A DNA stretch of 42,091 bases from an uncultured Eubacteriales bacterium (lineage in GTDB: Bacteria; Bacillota; Clostridia; Peptostreptococcales; Anaerovoracaceae), in contig CADBRA010000086.1 of assembly GCA_902796965.1 (NCBI GenBank), positions 1 to 42,091 on the forward strand, written 5' to 3'. The translations under genes were made by a program, and so were the position numbers. The notes below the pieces were generated by a model. That model had not been told where the DNA came from, did no database searches, and saw only the letters and a program-made list of their open reading frames with translations. Numbering within the stretch: the first letter of the stretch is position 1; each line of letters opens with the position of its first letter. Positions 15,982-24,852 of this stretch are shown one piece after another.

Positions 15982-16623
15982 TTATTCAAACTCTATAAGC
16001 GTCGACGTCCCGATCGTGTCAGCGCCTGCTCTGAGCATCTTTCTGACATCTTCTTCTGTCTTTATTCCGCCTGCAGCTTTTATCCTGCACTTGTCCTCTA
16101 CCGTCTTTCTGATGAGAGAAACCATCTCAGGTGTGGTCTCGCCGTGGAACCCTGTAGCTGTCTTTACATAGGCAGCGCCTTCCTCTGCGCACATAGTGCT
16201 GACTCTTACGATTTCTTCTTCCGTAAGCGCCGGAGCCTCGATTATGATCTTGACTTCGCAGAGACCTGCTGTATTGCGGACGATCTGCTTGATCTCGCTG
16301 CGTGTCTCCTTGTCCTTGCGTTCCTTGACATATCCGATATTGAGGACATAATCTATTTCCTTTGCGTTGTTTTCACCCGCAACGATCGCTTCATAGATCT
16401 TTGATCTCACAGAAGCCGCTCCAAGAGGAAAACCTGCAGTTGATACTATGATCACTTCAGGATGTTCTCTGAGTTCTTTATAGGCAGGCTCAACGAATGC
16501 GCTGTTTACACAGACCGCTCTGTACTTGTGGAGAACCGCCTGTGTGCAGAGTGATCTGATGTCGCCGATGCCGGCGCCAAATTTCACATTCGTATACTCG
16601 ATTAAACGATTCAAATCTTCCAT
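15982..16623 (-). CDS. deoC: Deoxyribose-phosphate aldolase
   Basis: DeoC splits 2-deoxyribose 5-phosphate into glyceraldehyde 3-phosphate and acetaldehyde in deoxynucleoside breakdown. The Schiff-base lysine lies in YVKTATGF and the second active-site lysine in IKAAGGIKT, where most members have S in place of the middle A. The aspartate lies in EIDYVLNIG. VKIIIEAPALTEEE stands for the usual VKVILETCLLT, so some second-shell positions differ. The length is 213 aa. The ATG has GGAG upstream. It lies 22 nt after pduL, and the two probably form one unit. Confidence 0.93.
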   Translation of the reverse strand: MEDLNRLIEYTNVKFGAGIGDIRSLCTQAVLHKYRAVCVNSAFVEPAYKELREHPEVIIVSTAGFPLGAASVRSKIYEAIVAGENNAKEIDYVLNIGYVKERKDKETRSEIKQIVRNTAGLCEVKIIIEAPALTEEEIVRVSTMCAEEGAAYVKTATGFHGETTPEMVSLIRKTVEDKCRIKAAGGIKTEEDVRKMLRAGADTIGTSTLIEFE

Positions 16624-16645
16624 TTTATTACTCCCAGATATTAAA

Positions 16646-17221
16646 TTATAATTCTATGATTTCCCCGATATCACCCGTATGGATGCACCCCGCATTTGCT
16701 TCGTCGATGTCGATATGGAAATCAAGCTCATTTCCGTCTCCAGCGCGGACTATTACATTTTCAAATATGATGCCGCGCGCGCCTCCGAATTTTATGGTTA
16801 CTAACTGCCCTTCTTTAAGGCCGGCTTCTTCCGCCTGAGCTGCAGAGACGTGCAGATGCCGTTCATTTACCATTACGCCGTCCGTGAGTTCGAGTTCGCC
16901 TGCCGGTCCTATGAGCCTGCATCCCGGTGTTCCCTCGAAATGGCCTGAACGCCTGAGTACAGGCTCTATGCCCGAGTTGAAGCAGTCAGTCATGCAGAGT
17001 TCAACCTGATGATGAGATCTGAACGGTCCGATTACTCTGAGATCAGTCAGTGTACCTCTTGGACCGACAACATCCACTTTTTCCTCTGCAGCAAACTGTC
17101 CCGGCTGCGAGAGAGGTTTGAATACAGTCAAAGTCTTTCCCTTTCCAAAGAGCGTCTCGAACTGTGATTCAGTTAAATGAACATGTCTGCCGGAAATTCC
17201 GGCAGGAACCTTGTAACCCAT
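16646..17221 (-). CDS. pduL: Phosphate acyltransferase of the PduL type
   Basis: PduL interconverts acyl-CoA and acyl phosphate (acetyl or propionyl) with zinc in the active site, unrelated to Pta. Two zinc-binding-type HxH motifs are seen: SGRHVHLT near the N-terminus and ERHLHVS near residue 125. KPLSQPGQFAAEE, RSHHQVELCMTD and LRRSGHFEGTPGC are also family hallmarks. I chose the ATG at 17221, with AAGGG 9 nt upstream, giving 191 aa. The short N-terminus has no room for a microcompartment targeting helix, and no shell proteins are near, so it probably serves as a cytosolic phosphotransacetylase. It sits upstream of deoC. Confidence 0.9.
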   Translation of the reverse strand: MGYKVPAGISGRHVHLTESQFETLFGKGKTLTVFKPLSQPGQFAAEEKVDVVGPRGTLTDLRVIGPFRSHHQVELCMTDCFNSGIEPVLRRSGHFEGTPGCRLIGPAGELELTDGVMVNERHLHVSAAQAEEAGLKEGQLVTIKFGGARGIIFENVIVRAGDGNELDFHIDIDEANAGCIHTGDIGEIIEL

Positions 17222-17296
17222 AGCTAATTTCCCTTCTAAAACACGATACACAATAACGGCAAAATATCAGAATGAAAAAAAATTCTCAAATATAAA

Positions 17297-17358
17297 TCCG
17301 CTCCGCGGACAGCCGGCGCTGCGCGCCGTGATAAAAACGCAAATCGACCTCAGCGAGG
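17297..17358. repeat. Three mini-hairpins with three-base loops after hpt
   Basis: TCCGC-TCC-GCGGA (17297-17309), CGGCGC-TGC-GCGCCG (17314-17328) and CCTC-AGC-GAGG (17348-17358) follow each other in the 144-nt gap between hpt and pduL. A T-run (TTTTT) lies between the last two on the minus strand, so the hairpin nearest hpt might serve as a weak terminator. Confidence 0.55.
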
Positions 17359-17365
17359 CCAGATT

Positions 17366-17911
17366 TTATTTCTTTTCTTTTAGATATGCGATATACGGAA
17401 GCTGCCTGAACTGCTGTGCGTAGTCGAGTCCATATCCGATTATAAACAGATCTTCTACAGTGAATCCGCAGTAGTCAGGAACTATATCAGCCTTTCTTCT
17501 TGCCGGCTTATCGAGCAGCGTCACGATTTTTACTGACTCTGGATTTTTGCTCCTGAGAAACGTGTCCTTGAGATACTTAAGCGTATTTCCCGTATCTACT
17601 ATATCTTCTACTATCAGTATGTTTTTGTCTGCCGGCGAAACATCCATATCTTTTACAATACGTACATTGCCTGAAGACGTCGTGCTGTTGCCGTAGCTTG
17701 AAACTTCCATGAAATCAATTTCGACGTCGCCATCTATCTCACGGATAAGATCGGACATGAAAACAAATGAGCCTTTGAGTATGCCTACAACCGTGATCTT
17801 CTTGCCCGCATAGTCCGCTGAAATCTGTTTGCCGAGCTCAGCGACGCGGTCGTGGATAGTTTCGGCAGACAGGAGCTGGCCGCCCATTTCATAACCAGGT
17901 ACATTAATCAC
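17366..17911 (-). CDS. hpt: Hypoxanthine-guanine phosphoribosyltransferase
   Basis: Hpt salvages hypoxanthine and guanine to IMP and GMP using PRPP. The PRPP loop is ILIVEDIVDTGNTLKYL; GILKGSFVFMSDLIR and MEVSSYGNST are the other family motifs, and the C-terminus has the usual FIIGYGLDYAQQFR. I chose the GTG at 17911-17909: GGGAG lies 9 nt upstream and it yields 181 aa, the common size. A longer frame from a TTG at 17947 has no ribosome site. The start overlaps the DUF1232 gene by 8 nt. It closes the tig-clp-lon-engB run. Confidence 0.95.
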   Translation of the reverse strand: MINVPGYEMGGQLLSAETIHDRVAELGKQISADYAGKKITVVGILKGSFVFMSDLIREIDGDVEIDFMEVSSYGNSTTSSGNVRIVKDMDVSPADKNILIVEDIVDTGNTLKYLKDTFLRSKNPESVKIVTLLDKPARRKADIVPDYCGFTVEDLFIIGYGLDYAQQFRQLPYIAYLKEKK

Positions 17912-18257
17912 TTTTATTTTCTCCCTCTGACTGTTCTTCTTCCTCAATTACTCTGCCTTCTGATTCGTAAACATCGCTGCCGTTGTGCTTTCTGAACCTC
18001 TTTCTGACCTTTGGCTGTGACTGCTCTCCGTATTTGTCGAGACTGCTGCCGAGATATATGATCATTGAAATCCACAGAATTATATCATCGATAAATCCGA
18101 TGCCGAACACCGGCTCAGGTATCAGATCAATTGGGGATAATAGATATATTATACCAAAAATAATTAAAAATTTCTTTGACTTTGGCGTTTCAGGATCTTT
18201 CATAAATCTATTTATATACCTGAACCGCGAAAAAAATCTGATTACGGACTGGATCAC
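17904..18257 (-). CDS. DUF1232 (YkvA-type) small membrane protein
   Basis: A 117-aa protein. The conserved core FLIIFGIIYLLSPIDLIPEPVFGIGFIDDIILW is the DUF1232 signature, a hydrophobic stretch of one or two helices with the SPIDLIP turn. A charged C-terminal tail with many Glu and Lys follows. The start is GTG with GGAGG 9 nt upstream. It lies 32 nt after engB and overlaps hpt by 8 nt. The family has no established function; a membrane or envelope role is only a guess. Confidence 0.85.
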   Translation of the reverse strand: MIQSVIRFFSRFRYINRFMKDPETPKSKKFLIIFGIIYLLSPIDLIPEPVFGIGFIDDIILWISMIIYLGSSLDKYGEQSQPKVRKRFRKHNGSDVYESEGRVIEEEEQSEGENKSD

Positions 18258-18289
18258 AGTTCAACACCTCCGCGAACCGGCCGGTTCAA

Positions 18290-18910
18290 TCAGTAAGTGC
18301 GTGGCGAACCTCCCGATGCCGCATATTCTTCCGCTATGCGTTCGAGTTCATCCGAAAGCTCGTCTCCGCCTGTTTTTTTTAGTGACGATACGAATATGAG
18401 CTTGTCATCAGGCTCCATCCCGAGCGTTTTACGAATCCTGCTTCCGCTTTTCTGTCTTTCATTTCTCGATATCTTGTCTGATTTTGTTGCCGCCACGATT
18501 CCATGAAGGTTGTAATATTTCAGATATTCGTACATCTGAATATCCTGGACCGTGGGATCATGTCTGGAATCTACAAGCTGCACAACACAAACGAGGTTTT
18601 TTCTCTTTCCGAGATAGTCCTCCATCATCTTCCCCCACCCCTCGGTGAGCGATCTTGAGGCCTTAGCATACCCATATCCCGGAAGATCGACAATTCTGAT
18701 ACTGTCGTTAATTTCATAGAAGTTAATTGTCCGCGTCTTTCCCGGACTTCCGCTCACTCTGGCAAGCTTTCTTCTGCCGGTCAGATAGTTGAGCAGAGTT
18801 GATTTTCCGACGTTTGACCTGCCGGCAAACGCGATTTCCGGCAAATCAGCGGGAGGATACTGATCCTCCCGCACTGCTATAGAGCGAAGTTCCGCTTTTT
18901 TTATAACCAT
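18290..18910 (-). CDS. engB: Ribosome biogenesis GTP-binding protein EngB/YsxC
   Basis: An essential small GTPase involved in assembly of the large ribosomal subunit. G1 is GRSNVGKSTLL near residue 30, the G2 region is GKTRTINFYEI, G3 is VDLPGYGYA, G4 is TKSDK and G5 is VSSLKKTG. The length of 206 aa is normal. The ATG lies 1 nt after the lon stop, so translation is probably coupled, as in many Bacillota where lon and engB are adjacent. Confidence 0.96.
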   Translation of the reverse strand: MVIKKAELRSIAVREDQYPPADLPEIAFAGRSNVGKSTLLNYLTGRRKLARVSGSPGKTRTINFYEINDSIRIVDLPGYGYAKASRSLTEGWGKMMEDYLGKRKNLVCVVQLVDSRHDPTVQDIQMYEYLKYYNLHGIVAATKSDKISRNERQKSGSRIRKTLGMEPDDKLIFVSSLKKTGGDELSDELERIAEEYAASGGSPRTY

Positions 18911-18911
18911 G

Positions 18912-21380
18912 TCACTGCAATTCCTGATCTCTTACGAGAGCCTCTTCGAACACATCGTCTATTACCTTTAAAGGTTTGAATTTCAGGCTGTTCCTTACGT
19001 TTGACGGCAGTTCGTCAAGATCCGCCATGTTTTCTTCAGGAAGAAGTATCTCGACAGCTCCTGCGCGGTGCGCTGCGATGACTTTTTCCTTGATCCCGCC
19101 TACAGGAAGAACCTTTCCGCGGAGCGTGATTTCTCCTGTCATGGCGATCTCGCGTCTGACCGGTGTTCCTGTAAGAGCTGAAACCATCGAAGTGCACATA
19201 GTGACACCGGCTGACGGACCATCCTTAGGAATTGCACCCTCCGGGATATGAACGTGAATGTCGTTCTTTTCGTAGAAATCCTCAGGAAGCCCGAGCTTGT
19301 CTGAACGTTCTCTTATGACGGAAAGTGCTGCCTTTGCGGACTCCTGCATAACATCTCCGAGTTGACCTGTCAGCATCAGTTTTCCTGTTCCGTGCATTAC
19401 AGCCGTCTCTATGAACAGCGTTTCGCCGCCGACAGCAGTCCACGCCATTCCTGTCGTGAGACCGACCTCACTGCCAGGCTCTATCTTGTCATATGAAGCC
19501 TTCTTGTTTCCCAGATATGAAGAGAGATTTCCCGCTGTTATCCTGTGATTTTTCTTCTTTTCAGCCGTTCCGCCTTCAACGATCTTCCTCGCCACCTTGC
19601 GGCATATCCTGCCTATCTCTCGCTCGAGATTACGCACGCCGGCTTCTCTTGTATAGTAGTTGACGATGCCTCGCACGGCTCCTTCCGATAACGTTATCTG
19701 ATCAGGCTTGAGACCGTTTTCCTTAATCTGCTTAGGTACGAGATGCTGCTCCGCTATCTTTACTTTTTCTTCGATAGTGTAGCTCGAAAGCTGAATGACG
19801 TCCATTCTGTCAAGAAGAGGCGCCGGAATTGTCTCTGTCGTGTTTGCAGTCGTTATAAACAGCACCTTTGAAAGATCAAACGGCACATCCAGATAATGAT
19901 CCTTGAAATCGCTGTTCTGTTCAGGATCAAGCGCCTCAAGCAGTGCTGATGCAGGATCGCCTCTGTAATCGTTTCCGACTTTATCTATCTCATCAAGCAG
20001 AAAAACAGGATTGTTCACGCCCGCGTCATTTATCGATGTCATGATGCGTCCCGGAATCGCTCCGACATATGTCCTCCTGTGGCCTCTGATCTCCGCTTCG
20101 TCGCGCACTCCGCCGAGCGACATACGCACAAATTTGCGGTTCATCGCCCTCGAGATCGATTTTGCAATCGATGTCTTTCCGACTCCCGGAGGACCAACTA
20201 GACAGAGTATATGCCCCTTGAAATCTTTTGAAAGCACTCTTACAGCCATGTACTCGATTATTCTTTCCTTGACCTTGTCGAGTCCGTAGTGATCCTCATC
20301 GAGAATTTTCTGCATTTTTTTGAGATCGAGGCGATCTTTCGTCGATTCATTCCACGGAAGTCCGAGAACGAGCTCGATATATGTTCTCATGACAGAAACG
20401 TCAGGCGACTGCGGCTGCAGCTTCTGCACACGCTTTATCTCCTTCTCGATCTTGTCGTGAACAGGTTTGTCGAGATTGAGATCTTCAAGCTGTTCGAGCC
20501 ACTTTTCGACTTCTTCGTCAAGAGTTTCGTCCTGGCCGAGTTCTTCCTGGATTGTCTTTATCTGTTCTCTCAGGAAATACTCCTTCTGGCTTTCCGAGAT
20601 GTTAGATCTTACTTTCTCGGCGATCTCACTCTCGATCTTCGTCACTTCTATTTCTTTGAGTATTATGTCGCTTACCCGTTCCAGTCTTTCTCTAATATCT
20701 GTGCACGAAAGAACACTTTCCTTATCGTCCATACTTATATCGAGATGAGATGTTATTATGTCGGCCATTCTGCCAGAATCTTCTATTGCTTCGATTCCCG
20801 GATATATCTCTGACGAAACCTTCTGCGAATAGTTGAGATAATCTCTGAACTGCTCGAGCACTACTCTGCGCAGCGCCGTAACACGTATCTCATCGTCTTC
20901 GCTCATATGGTCGCGCAGAATCTCTATATCCGCCTTGAAAAACGGAACTTCCTGTATCATGTGCCTGATACGGCCCCTTGAAACACCTTCAGCCAGGACT
21001 CTTATGGAGTTGCCCGGCAGACGCAGCATCTGCTTTATATGAGCTGTCGTTCCGACTTCGTACAGATCCTCTTCCGTCGGAAGATCTGTCTCTGCATTTT
21101 TCTGTGTTATCAGGAAAACCTCCTGATTTGTCATCATAGCATTCTCAAGCGCACTGATCGACTTTTCCCTGCCTACATCAAAGTGAAGGAGCATGGTTGG
21201 AAAAATCGTCACGCCCCTCAGTGGTATTACAGGAATTCCGTCTTCATCGTCCTCAAGAACATGAACGATATCCTCGATATTCTCTGTATCCTCTATTTCT
21301 CCATGAATAGGAGCCGGCTGACTGTACAATGCCGTTTCGTTTTCGGAAACATCCGAAATGTTCTTTTCATTATCAGCCAT
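18912..21380 (-). CDS. lon: ATP-dependent protease Lon
   Basis: Lon degrades damaged and some regulatory proteins. The N-terminal substrate domain starts at IPVIPLRGVTIFPTM after an acidic, probably disordered leader of about 50 residues. The AAA+ module has Walker A GPPGVGKTSIAKSI and Walker B FLLDEIDKV. The protease domain has catalytic Ser in PKDGPSAGVTMCTS and catalytic Lys in LPVGGIKEKVIAAHRAG. The length is 822 aa, slightly long because of the leader. The ATG is preceded by GGGAGG. It follows clpX, with a hairpin terminator between them. Confidence 0.97.
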   Translation of the reverse strand: MADNEKNISDVSENETALYSQPAPIHGEIEDTENIEDIVHVLEDDEDGIPVIPLRGVTIFPTMLLHFDVGREKSISALENAMMTNQEVFLITQKNAETDLPTEEDLYEVGTTAHIKQMLRLPGNSIRVLAEGVSRGRIRHMIQEVPFFKADIEILRDHMSEDDEIRVTALRRVVLEQFRDYLNYSQKVSSEIYPGIEAIEDSGRMADIITSHLDISMDDKESVLSCTDIRERLERVSDIILKEIEVTKIESEIAEKVRSNISESQKEYFLREQIKTIQEELGQDETLDEEVEKWLEQLEDLNLDKPVHDKIEKEIKRVQKLQPQSPDVSVMRTYIELVLGLPWNESTKDRLDLKKMQKILDEDHYGLDKVKERIIEYMAVRVLSKDFKGHILCLVGPPGVGKTSIAKSISRAMNRKFVRMSLGGVRDEAEIRGHRRTYVGAIPGRIMTSINDAGVNNPVFLLDEIDKVGNDYRGDPASALLEALDPEQNSDFKDHYLDVPFDLSKVLFITTANTTETIPAPLLDRMDVIQLSSYTIEEKVKIAEQHLVPKQIKENGLKPDQITLSEGAVRGIVNYYTREAGVRNLEREIGRICRKVARKIVEGGTAEKKKNHRITAGNLSSYLGNKKASYDKIEPGSEVGLTTGMAWTAVGGETLFIETAVMHGTGKLMLTGQLGDVMQESAKAALSVIRERSDKLGLPEDFYEKNDIHVHIPEGAIPKDGPSAGVTMCTSMVSALTGTPVRREIAMTGEITLRGKVLPVGGIKEKVIAAHRAGAVEILLPEENMADLDELPSNVRNSLKFKPLKVIDDVFEEALVRDQELQ

Positions 21381-21416
21381 TTTTATTCACCTCCCGGAAC
21401 CATTTCCCTGGTTCTA

Positions 21417-21445
21417 ATAAAAAAGGGGCATCTTATGCCCCTTTT
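21417..21445 (-). terminator. Terminator overlapping the clpX stop codon
   Basis: AAAAGGGGCAT (21445-21435) and ATGCCCCTTTT (21431-21421) form an 11-bp stem with a three-base loop, followed by TTATT. The left arm includes the last clpX codons and the stop TAA, so termination happens right at the gene end and lowers read-through into lon. Confidence 0.85.
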
Positions 21446-22710
21446 GAATCATCCTGTTCATCCGCATCGTCGGCCAGAATAAGCTTCGGCATATCCGCAT
21501 TGTCGACTGTATCCTTTGTGATGATGCATTTTCGAATGTCGTTTCTGGACGGGATCTCGAACATTATATCCGTCATGAGTCCTTCCATAATGCTTCTGAG
21601 ACCTCTCGCGCCCGTCTTGCGCTCTATAGCCTTATTTGCTATCTGTCTGACAGCATCGTCTTCTATCTCGAGCTCAACATTATCCATAGAAAACAGCTTC
21701 TTGTACTGCTTCAAAAGAGCGTTTTTAGGTTCATTTATGATCCTGACAAGAGCGTCTGTGCCGAGTTCCTGAAGCGTTACAAGCACCGGCAGTCTTCCGA
21801 TAAATTCCGGTATAAGGCCGTACTTGAGCAGATCCTCAGGTTCGAGATGGCTGAGAGCTTCAGCCTCTATCTCTTTATCAGACTTCACGTTTGAGTTGAA
21901 GCCTATGGTCTTTTCTCCAACGCGGCGCTGGATTACCTTTGAAAGCCCGTCGAACGCACCGCCGCATATAAACAGAATGTTTGTTGTGTCGATCTGTATG
22001 AAATCCTGATGCGGATGCTTGCGACCTCCCTGCGGAGGAACGCTTGCAACAGTTCCTTCGAGAATCTTCAGCAAAGCCTGCTGAACGCCTTCACCGCTTA
22101 CGTCTCTCGTTATAGATACATTCTCGGACTTTCTGGCTATCTTATCTATCTCGTCGATGTATATTATACCCTTCTGCGCGCGTTCTATATCAAAATCAGC
22201 CGCCTGTATCAGCTTCAGCAAAATATTTTCAACGTCTTCGCCTACATAGCCGGCTTCAGTAAGTGCTGTCGCGTCGGCAATCGCGAAAGGAACGTCGAGT
22301 ATTTTCGCCAAAGTCTGGGCCAGCAGCGTTTTCCCGGATCCTGTAGGTCCGATCATGAGGATGTTGCTCTTCTGGAGCTCCACATCGCTGTCTCCGTCAT
22401 TGATGCTGTTTATTCTCTTATAATGATTGTAAACAGCAACAGCTAAGTCTTTTTTTGCTTCGTCCTGGTCTATGACATATTCCGAGAGCTTGTCCGCGAT
22501 GTCCTTAGGCTTAGGAAGTTCAAACTGAACGCTGTCAGCGTCCGCTCCATCTCCCACGGCAGCGAATTCCTCGTTAATTATGTCATTGCAGAGAGCGATG
22601 CACTCGTCGCAGATATATACACCTGGTCCGGCAACAAGCCTGCGCACCTGATCCTGTGTTTTGCCGCAGAACGAGCACTTAAGCTGTTTTGTGTCATCGT
22701 ATCTGGCCAT
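21433..22710 (-). CDS. clpX: ClpXP unfoldase ClpX
   Basis: The AAA+ unfoldase that feeds substrates to ClpP. The zinc-binding domain [18 protein letters not shown]...CDEC spans residues 12-38. Walker A is [12 protein letters not shown], Walker B is [11 protein letters not shown], the sensor region is [14 protein letters not shown] and the ClpP-docking loop is the IGF in EKTIGFN. The length of 425 aa is normal. The ATG has GGAG upstream. It lies 53 nt after clpP. Confidence 0.98.
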   Translation of the reverse strand: MARYDDTKQLKCSFCGKTQDQVRRLVAGPGVYICDECIALCNDIINEEFAAVGDGADADSVQFELPKPKDIADKLSEYVIDQDEAKKDLAVAVYNHYKRINSINDGDSDVELQKSNILMIGPTGSGKTLLAQTLAKILDVPFAIADATALTEAGYVGEDVENILLKLIQAADFDIERAQKGIIYIDEIDKIARKSENVSITRDVSGEGVQQALLKILEGTVASVPPQGGRKHPHQDFIQIDTTNILFICGGAFDGLSKVIQRRVGEKTIGFNSNVKSDKEIEAEALSHLEPEDLLKYGLIPEFIGRLPVLVTLQELGTDALVRIINEPKNALLKQYKKLFSMDNVELEIEDDAVRQIANKAIERKTGARGLRSIMEGLMTDIMFEIPSRNDIRKCIITKDTVDNADMPKLILADDADEQDDSKGA

Positions 22711-22763
22711 TAAGTTTTTCTCCTTATCTCACTATCACAATCAAGTATTTCACAATATGATCA

Positions 22764-23357
22764 TTATGAATGCTGTTCTCTTGATGTGATAATGCTGTCA
22801 ATTAAACCATACTCCAGAGCATCTTCCGCAGTCAGGAAATTGTCCCTGTCTGTATCCTTTTCGATCGTGGAAAGTCTCTGCCCTGTATTAGCAGCCAGTA
22901 TTTTGTTCATCTTTTCCCGGATTTTTATGATGTGATCCGCATGTATTTTGAGATCGGATGCCTGTCCCTGCATTCCTCCGAGCGGCTGATGAATCATAAT
23001 TTCAGCATTTGGAAGAGCGTATCTCTTGCCTTTTGCCCCGGCTGCGAGCAGGAATGAAGCCATGCTGGCAGCCATTCCAACGCATATTGTCGATACGTCA
23101 GGCTTGATATACTGCATCGTATCGTATATCGCCATGCCGGAAGTGATAACTCCGCCGGGACTGTTGATATAAAAGCTTATATCAGCGTCCGGATCTTCTG
23201 ATTCCAGAAACAGCAGTTGAGCTACTATAAGGCTGGCTGTATGATCGTTTACTTCTTCGCTCAGAAAAATTATTCTGTCCTTCAGCAGTCTCGAGTAGAT
23301 ATCATATGAACGCTCGCCGTATGATGTCTGCTCCACTACCATAGGTATTAATGCCAT
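22764..23357 (-). CDS. clpP: ATP-dependent Clp protease proteolytic subunit
   Basis: The serine protease barrel partnered by ClpX. The catalytic Ser lies in [14 protein letters not shown], the His in MIHQPLGG and the Asp in the [18 protein letters not shown] region. The N-terminal [25 protein letters not shown] is usual, including the short propeptide position. The length is 197 aa. The gene follows tig by 51 nt, the standard tig-clpP-clpX order. I see no CtsR-type heptad repeat before it. Confidence 0.98.
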   Translation of the reverse strand: MALIPMVVEQTSYGERSYDIYSRLLKDRIIFLSEEVNDHTASLIVAQLLFLESEDPDADISFYINSPGGVITSGMAIYDTMQYIKPDVSTICVGMAASMASFLLAAGAKGKRYALPNAEIMIHQPLGGMQGQASDLKIHADHIIKIREKMNKILAANTGQRLSTIEKDTDRDNFLTAEDALEYGLIDSIITSREQHS

Positions 23358-23408
23358 TTGATCCCCTTCTTTATTTTCCGCTGTCTGCCCGCGGACCGGC
23401 TTTTCAAA

Positions 23409-24803
23409 TTATTCTGCCGGAGTCTCAGCAGGCTCAGCTTCCGCTGCTGTTACAGCAGCTTCTTCGTCAGTTGCTTCTTTTGTTTCGAGTCCGTCCTCAG
23501 GCATAATAGGAGTTTCTGTAACTACGGCGTTATCAGCAATGATATCGAGAGCCTTTCTTGAGGCGATATCCTTTTTGATAATGTTGATATCAGGACCTAC
23601 CATCTCTCTCATCTTTTCCGGAGTTACACCGTACTGTGAACTCATTCTCTTGAGTTCTTCATCGATCTCTTCCTCTGTAGCAGTAAGGCCTTCCTGTCTA
23701 GCTACTTCCTGTACTATGAGATTTGATCTGACTTTTCTTTCTGCGTCAGCTCTGACAGTATCCTTGAAGTTATCGATGCTGTCCTGAGTAGCTGAGAGAT
23801 ATTCATCAAGGCTCATGCCGCTGTAGCTGAGCTGCTGATCAAACTGCTGGAGGAGATTGTCGACCTCGTGATCGATCATTACCTCAGGAATATCGATGAT
23901 CGCTTCATCGTACAGTACCTTTACTGCTTCGTTTTTGATGTGATCTCTCTTCTGTTTCTCTCTGCTCTCTGTGATGTTCTTTCTTATGTCTTCTTTCCAT
24001 TCGTCGAGTGTATCAAACTCGCTGCACTCTCTGGCGAGATCGTCGTCAATTTCAGGAAGCTGCTCTTCGAGAACTTCATCGATCTTGCATTCGAACTTAG
24101 CCACCTTGTCTGCGAGATCTTCGCTATGGTAGTTTTCAGGGAACTTTACATCAACAGTTCTCTCTTCTCCTGGCTCAGCGCCTATCAGCTGATCCTCAAA
24201 TCCCGGAATGAAAGAGTTTGAGCCGAGCTTGAGCTTGTAGTTCTCAGCAGTGCCTCCCTCGAACTGTGTTCCGTCTTCGAGGAATCCTTTATAGTCAAGA
24301 ACGACAGTGTCGTTCATTCTTGCTTCTCTGTCAACGTGCACAAGTCTCGCATTTCTCATGGCGAATCCGTTGAGAGCATTTTCGATATCTCTGTTTGTGA
24401 CATCTACCTCAGGAATCGATACTTCTACTCCCTTGTAGCTTTCCAGATGTACCTCAGGCTCTGTGAGGAACTTTATATTAAATAAAATTCCATTGCCTGA
24501 TTTTACCTCCTGATCCCCGAGATCGATATCAGGGTGGTCAACAGGCTCATAACCAAGTTCATTAATAGCTTCAGGATAGAACTTGTTGAAAACGTCTGTC
24601 ACAGCATCCTCAATGAAAATTCCTTTTCCATAATTGTTCTCGATGATTCTTCTTGGTGCCTTGCCTTTTCTGAATCCCGGAACCTGAATCTGGCTCTTAT
24701 TTCTTAAATATACCGCATTAATCGCGTCTTCAAACTCATCAGCAGTAACTTCCATGGTCATGCTGATCGTATTTCCATCTCTGTTTAAGAATTCTGCCTT
24801 CAT
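23409..24803 (-). CDS. tig: Trigger factor, ribosome-bound chaperone and prolyl isomerase
   Basis: Trigger factor binds nascent chains at the ribosome exit. The ribosome-docking motif GFRKGKAPRRIIE lies near residue 43. The FKBP-type isomerase domain (about 150-240) has DTVVLDYKGFLEDGTQFEGG and FIPGFEDQLIGAEPGEERTVDVKFP. A helical C-terminal domain follows. The last 35 residues or so are Glu/Ala/Thr-rich and look disordered; the length of 464 aa exceeds the usual 430 by this tail. It lies 49 nt after the CYTH gene and heads the tig-clpP-clpX run. Confidence 0.97.
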   Translation of the reverse strand: MKAEFLNRDGNTISMTMEVTADEFEDAINAVYLRNKSQIQVPGFRKGKAPRRIIENNYGKGIFIEDAVTDVFNKFYPEAINELGYEPVDHPDIDLGDQEVKSGNGILFNIKFLTEPEVHLESYKGVEVSIPEVDVTNRDIENALNGFAMRNARLVHVDREARMNDTVVLDYKGFLEDGTQFEGGTAENYKLKLGSNSFIPGFEDQLIGAEPGEERTVDVKFPENYHSEDLADKVAKFECKIDEVLEEQLPEIDDDLARECSEFDTLDEWKEDIRKNITESREKQKRDHIKNEAVKVLYDEAIIDIPEVMIDHEVDNLLQQFDQQLSYSGMSLDEYLSATQDSIDNFKDTVRADAERKVRSNLIVQEVARQEGLTATEEEIDEELKRMSSQYGVTPEKMREMVGPDINIIKKDIASRKALDIIADNAVVTETPIMPEDGLETKEATDEEAAVTAAEAEPAETPAE

Positions 24804-24852
24804 TGGTCTTTTTCCTCCTGAAAATATTATTTTTAAATATACTGTTTATTAT

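Noticed and set aside
16646-17221. Bacterial microcompartment locus around pduL
   Set aside because: No shell protein, aldehyde dehydrogenase or targeting extension is seen in the neighbourhood.
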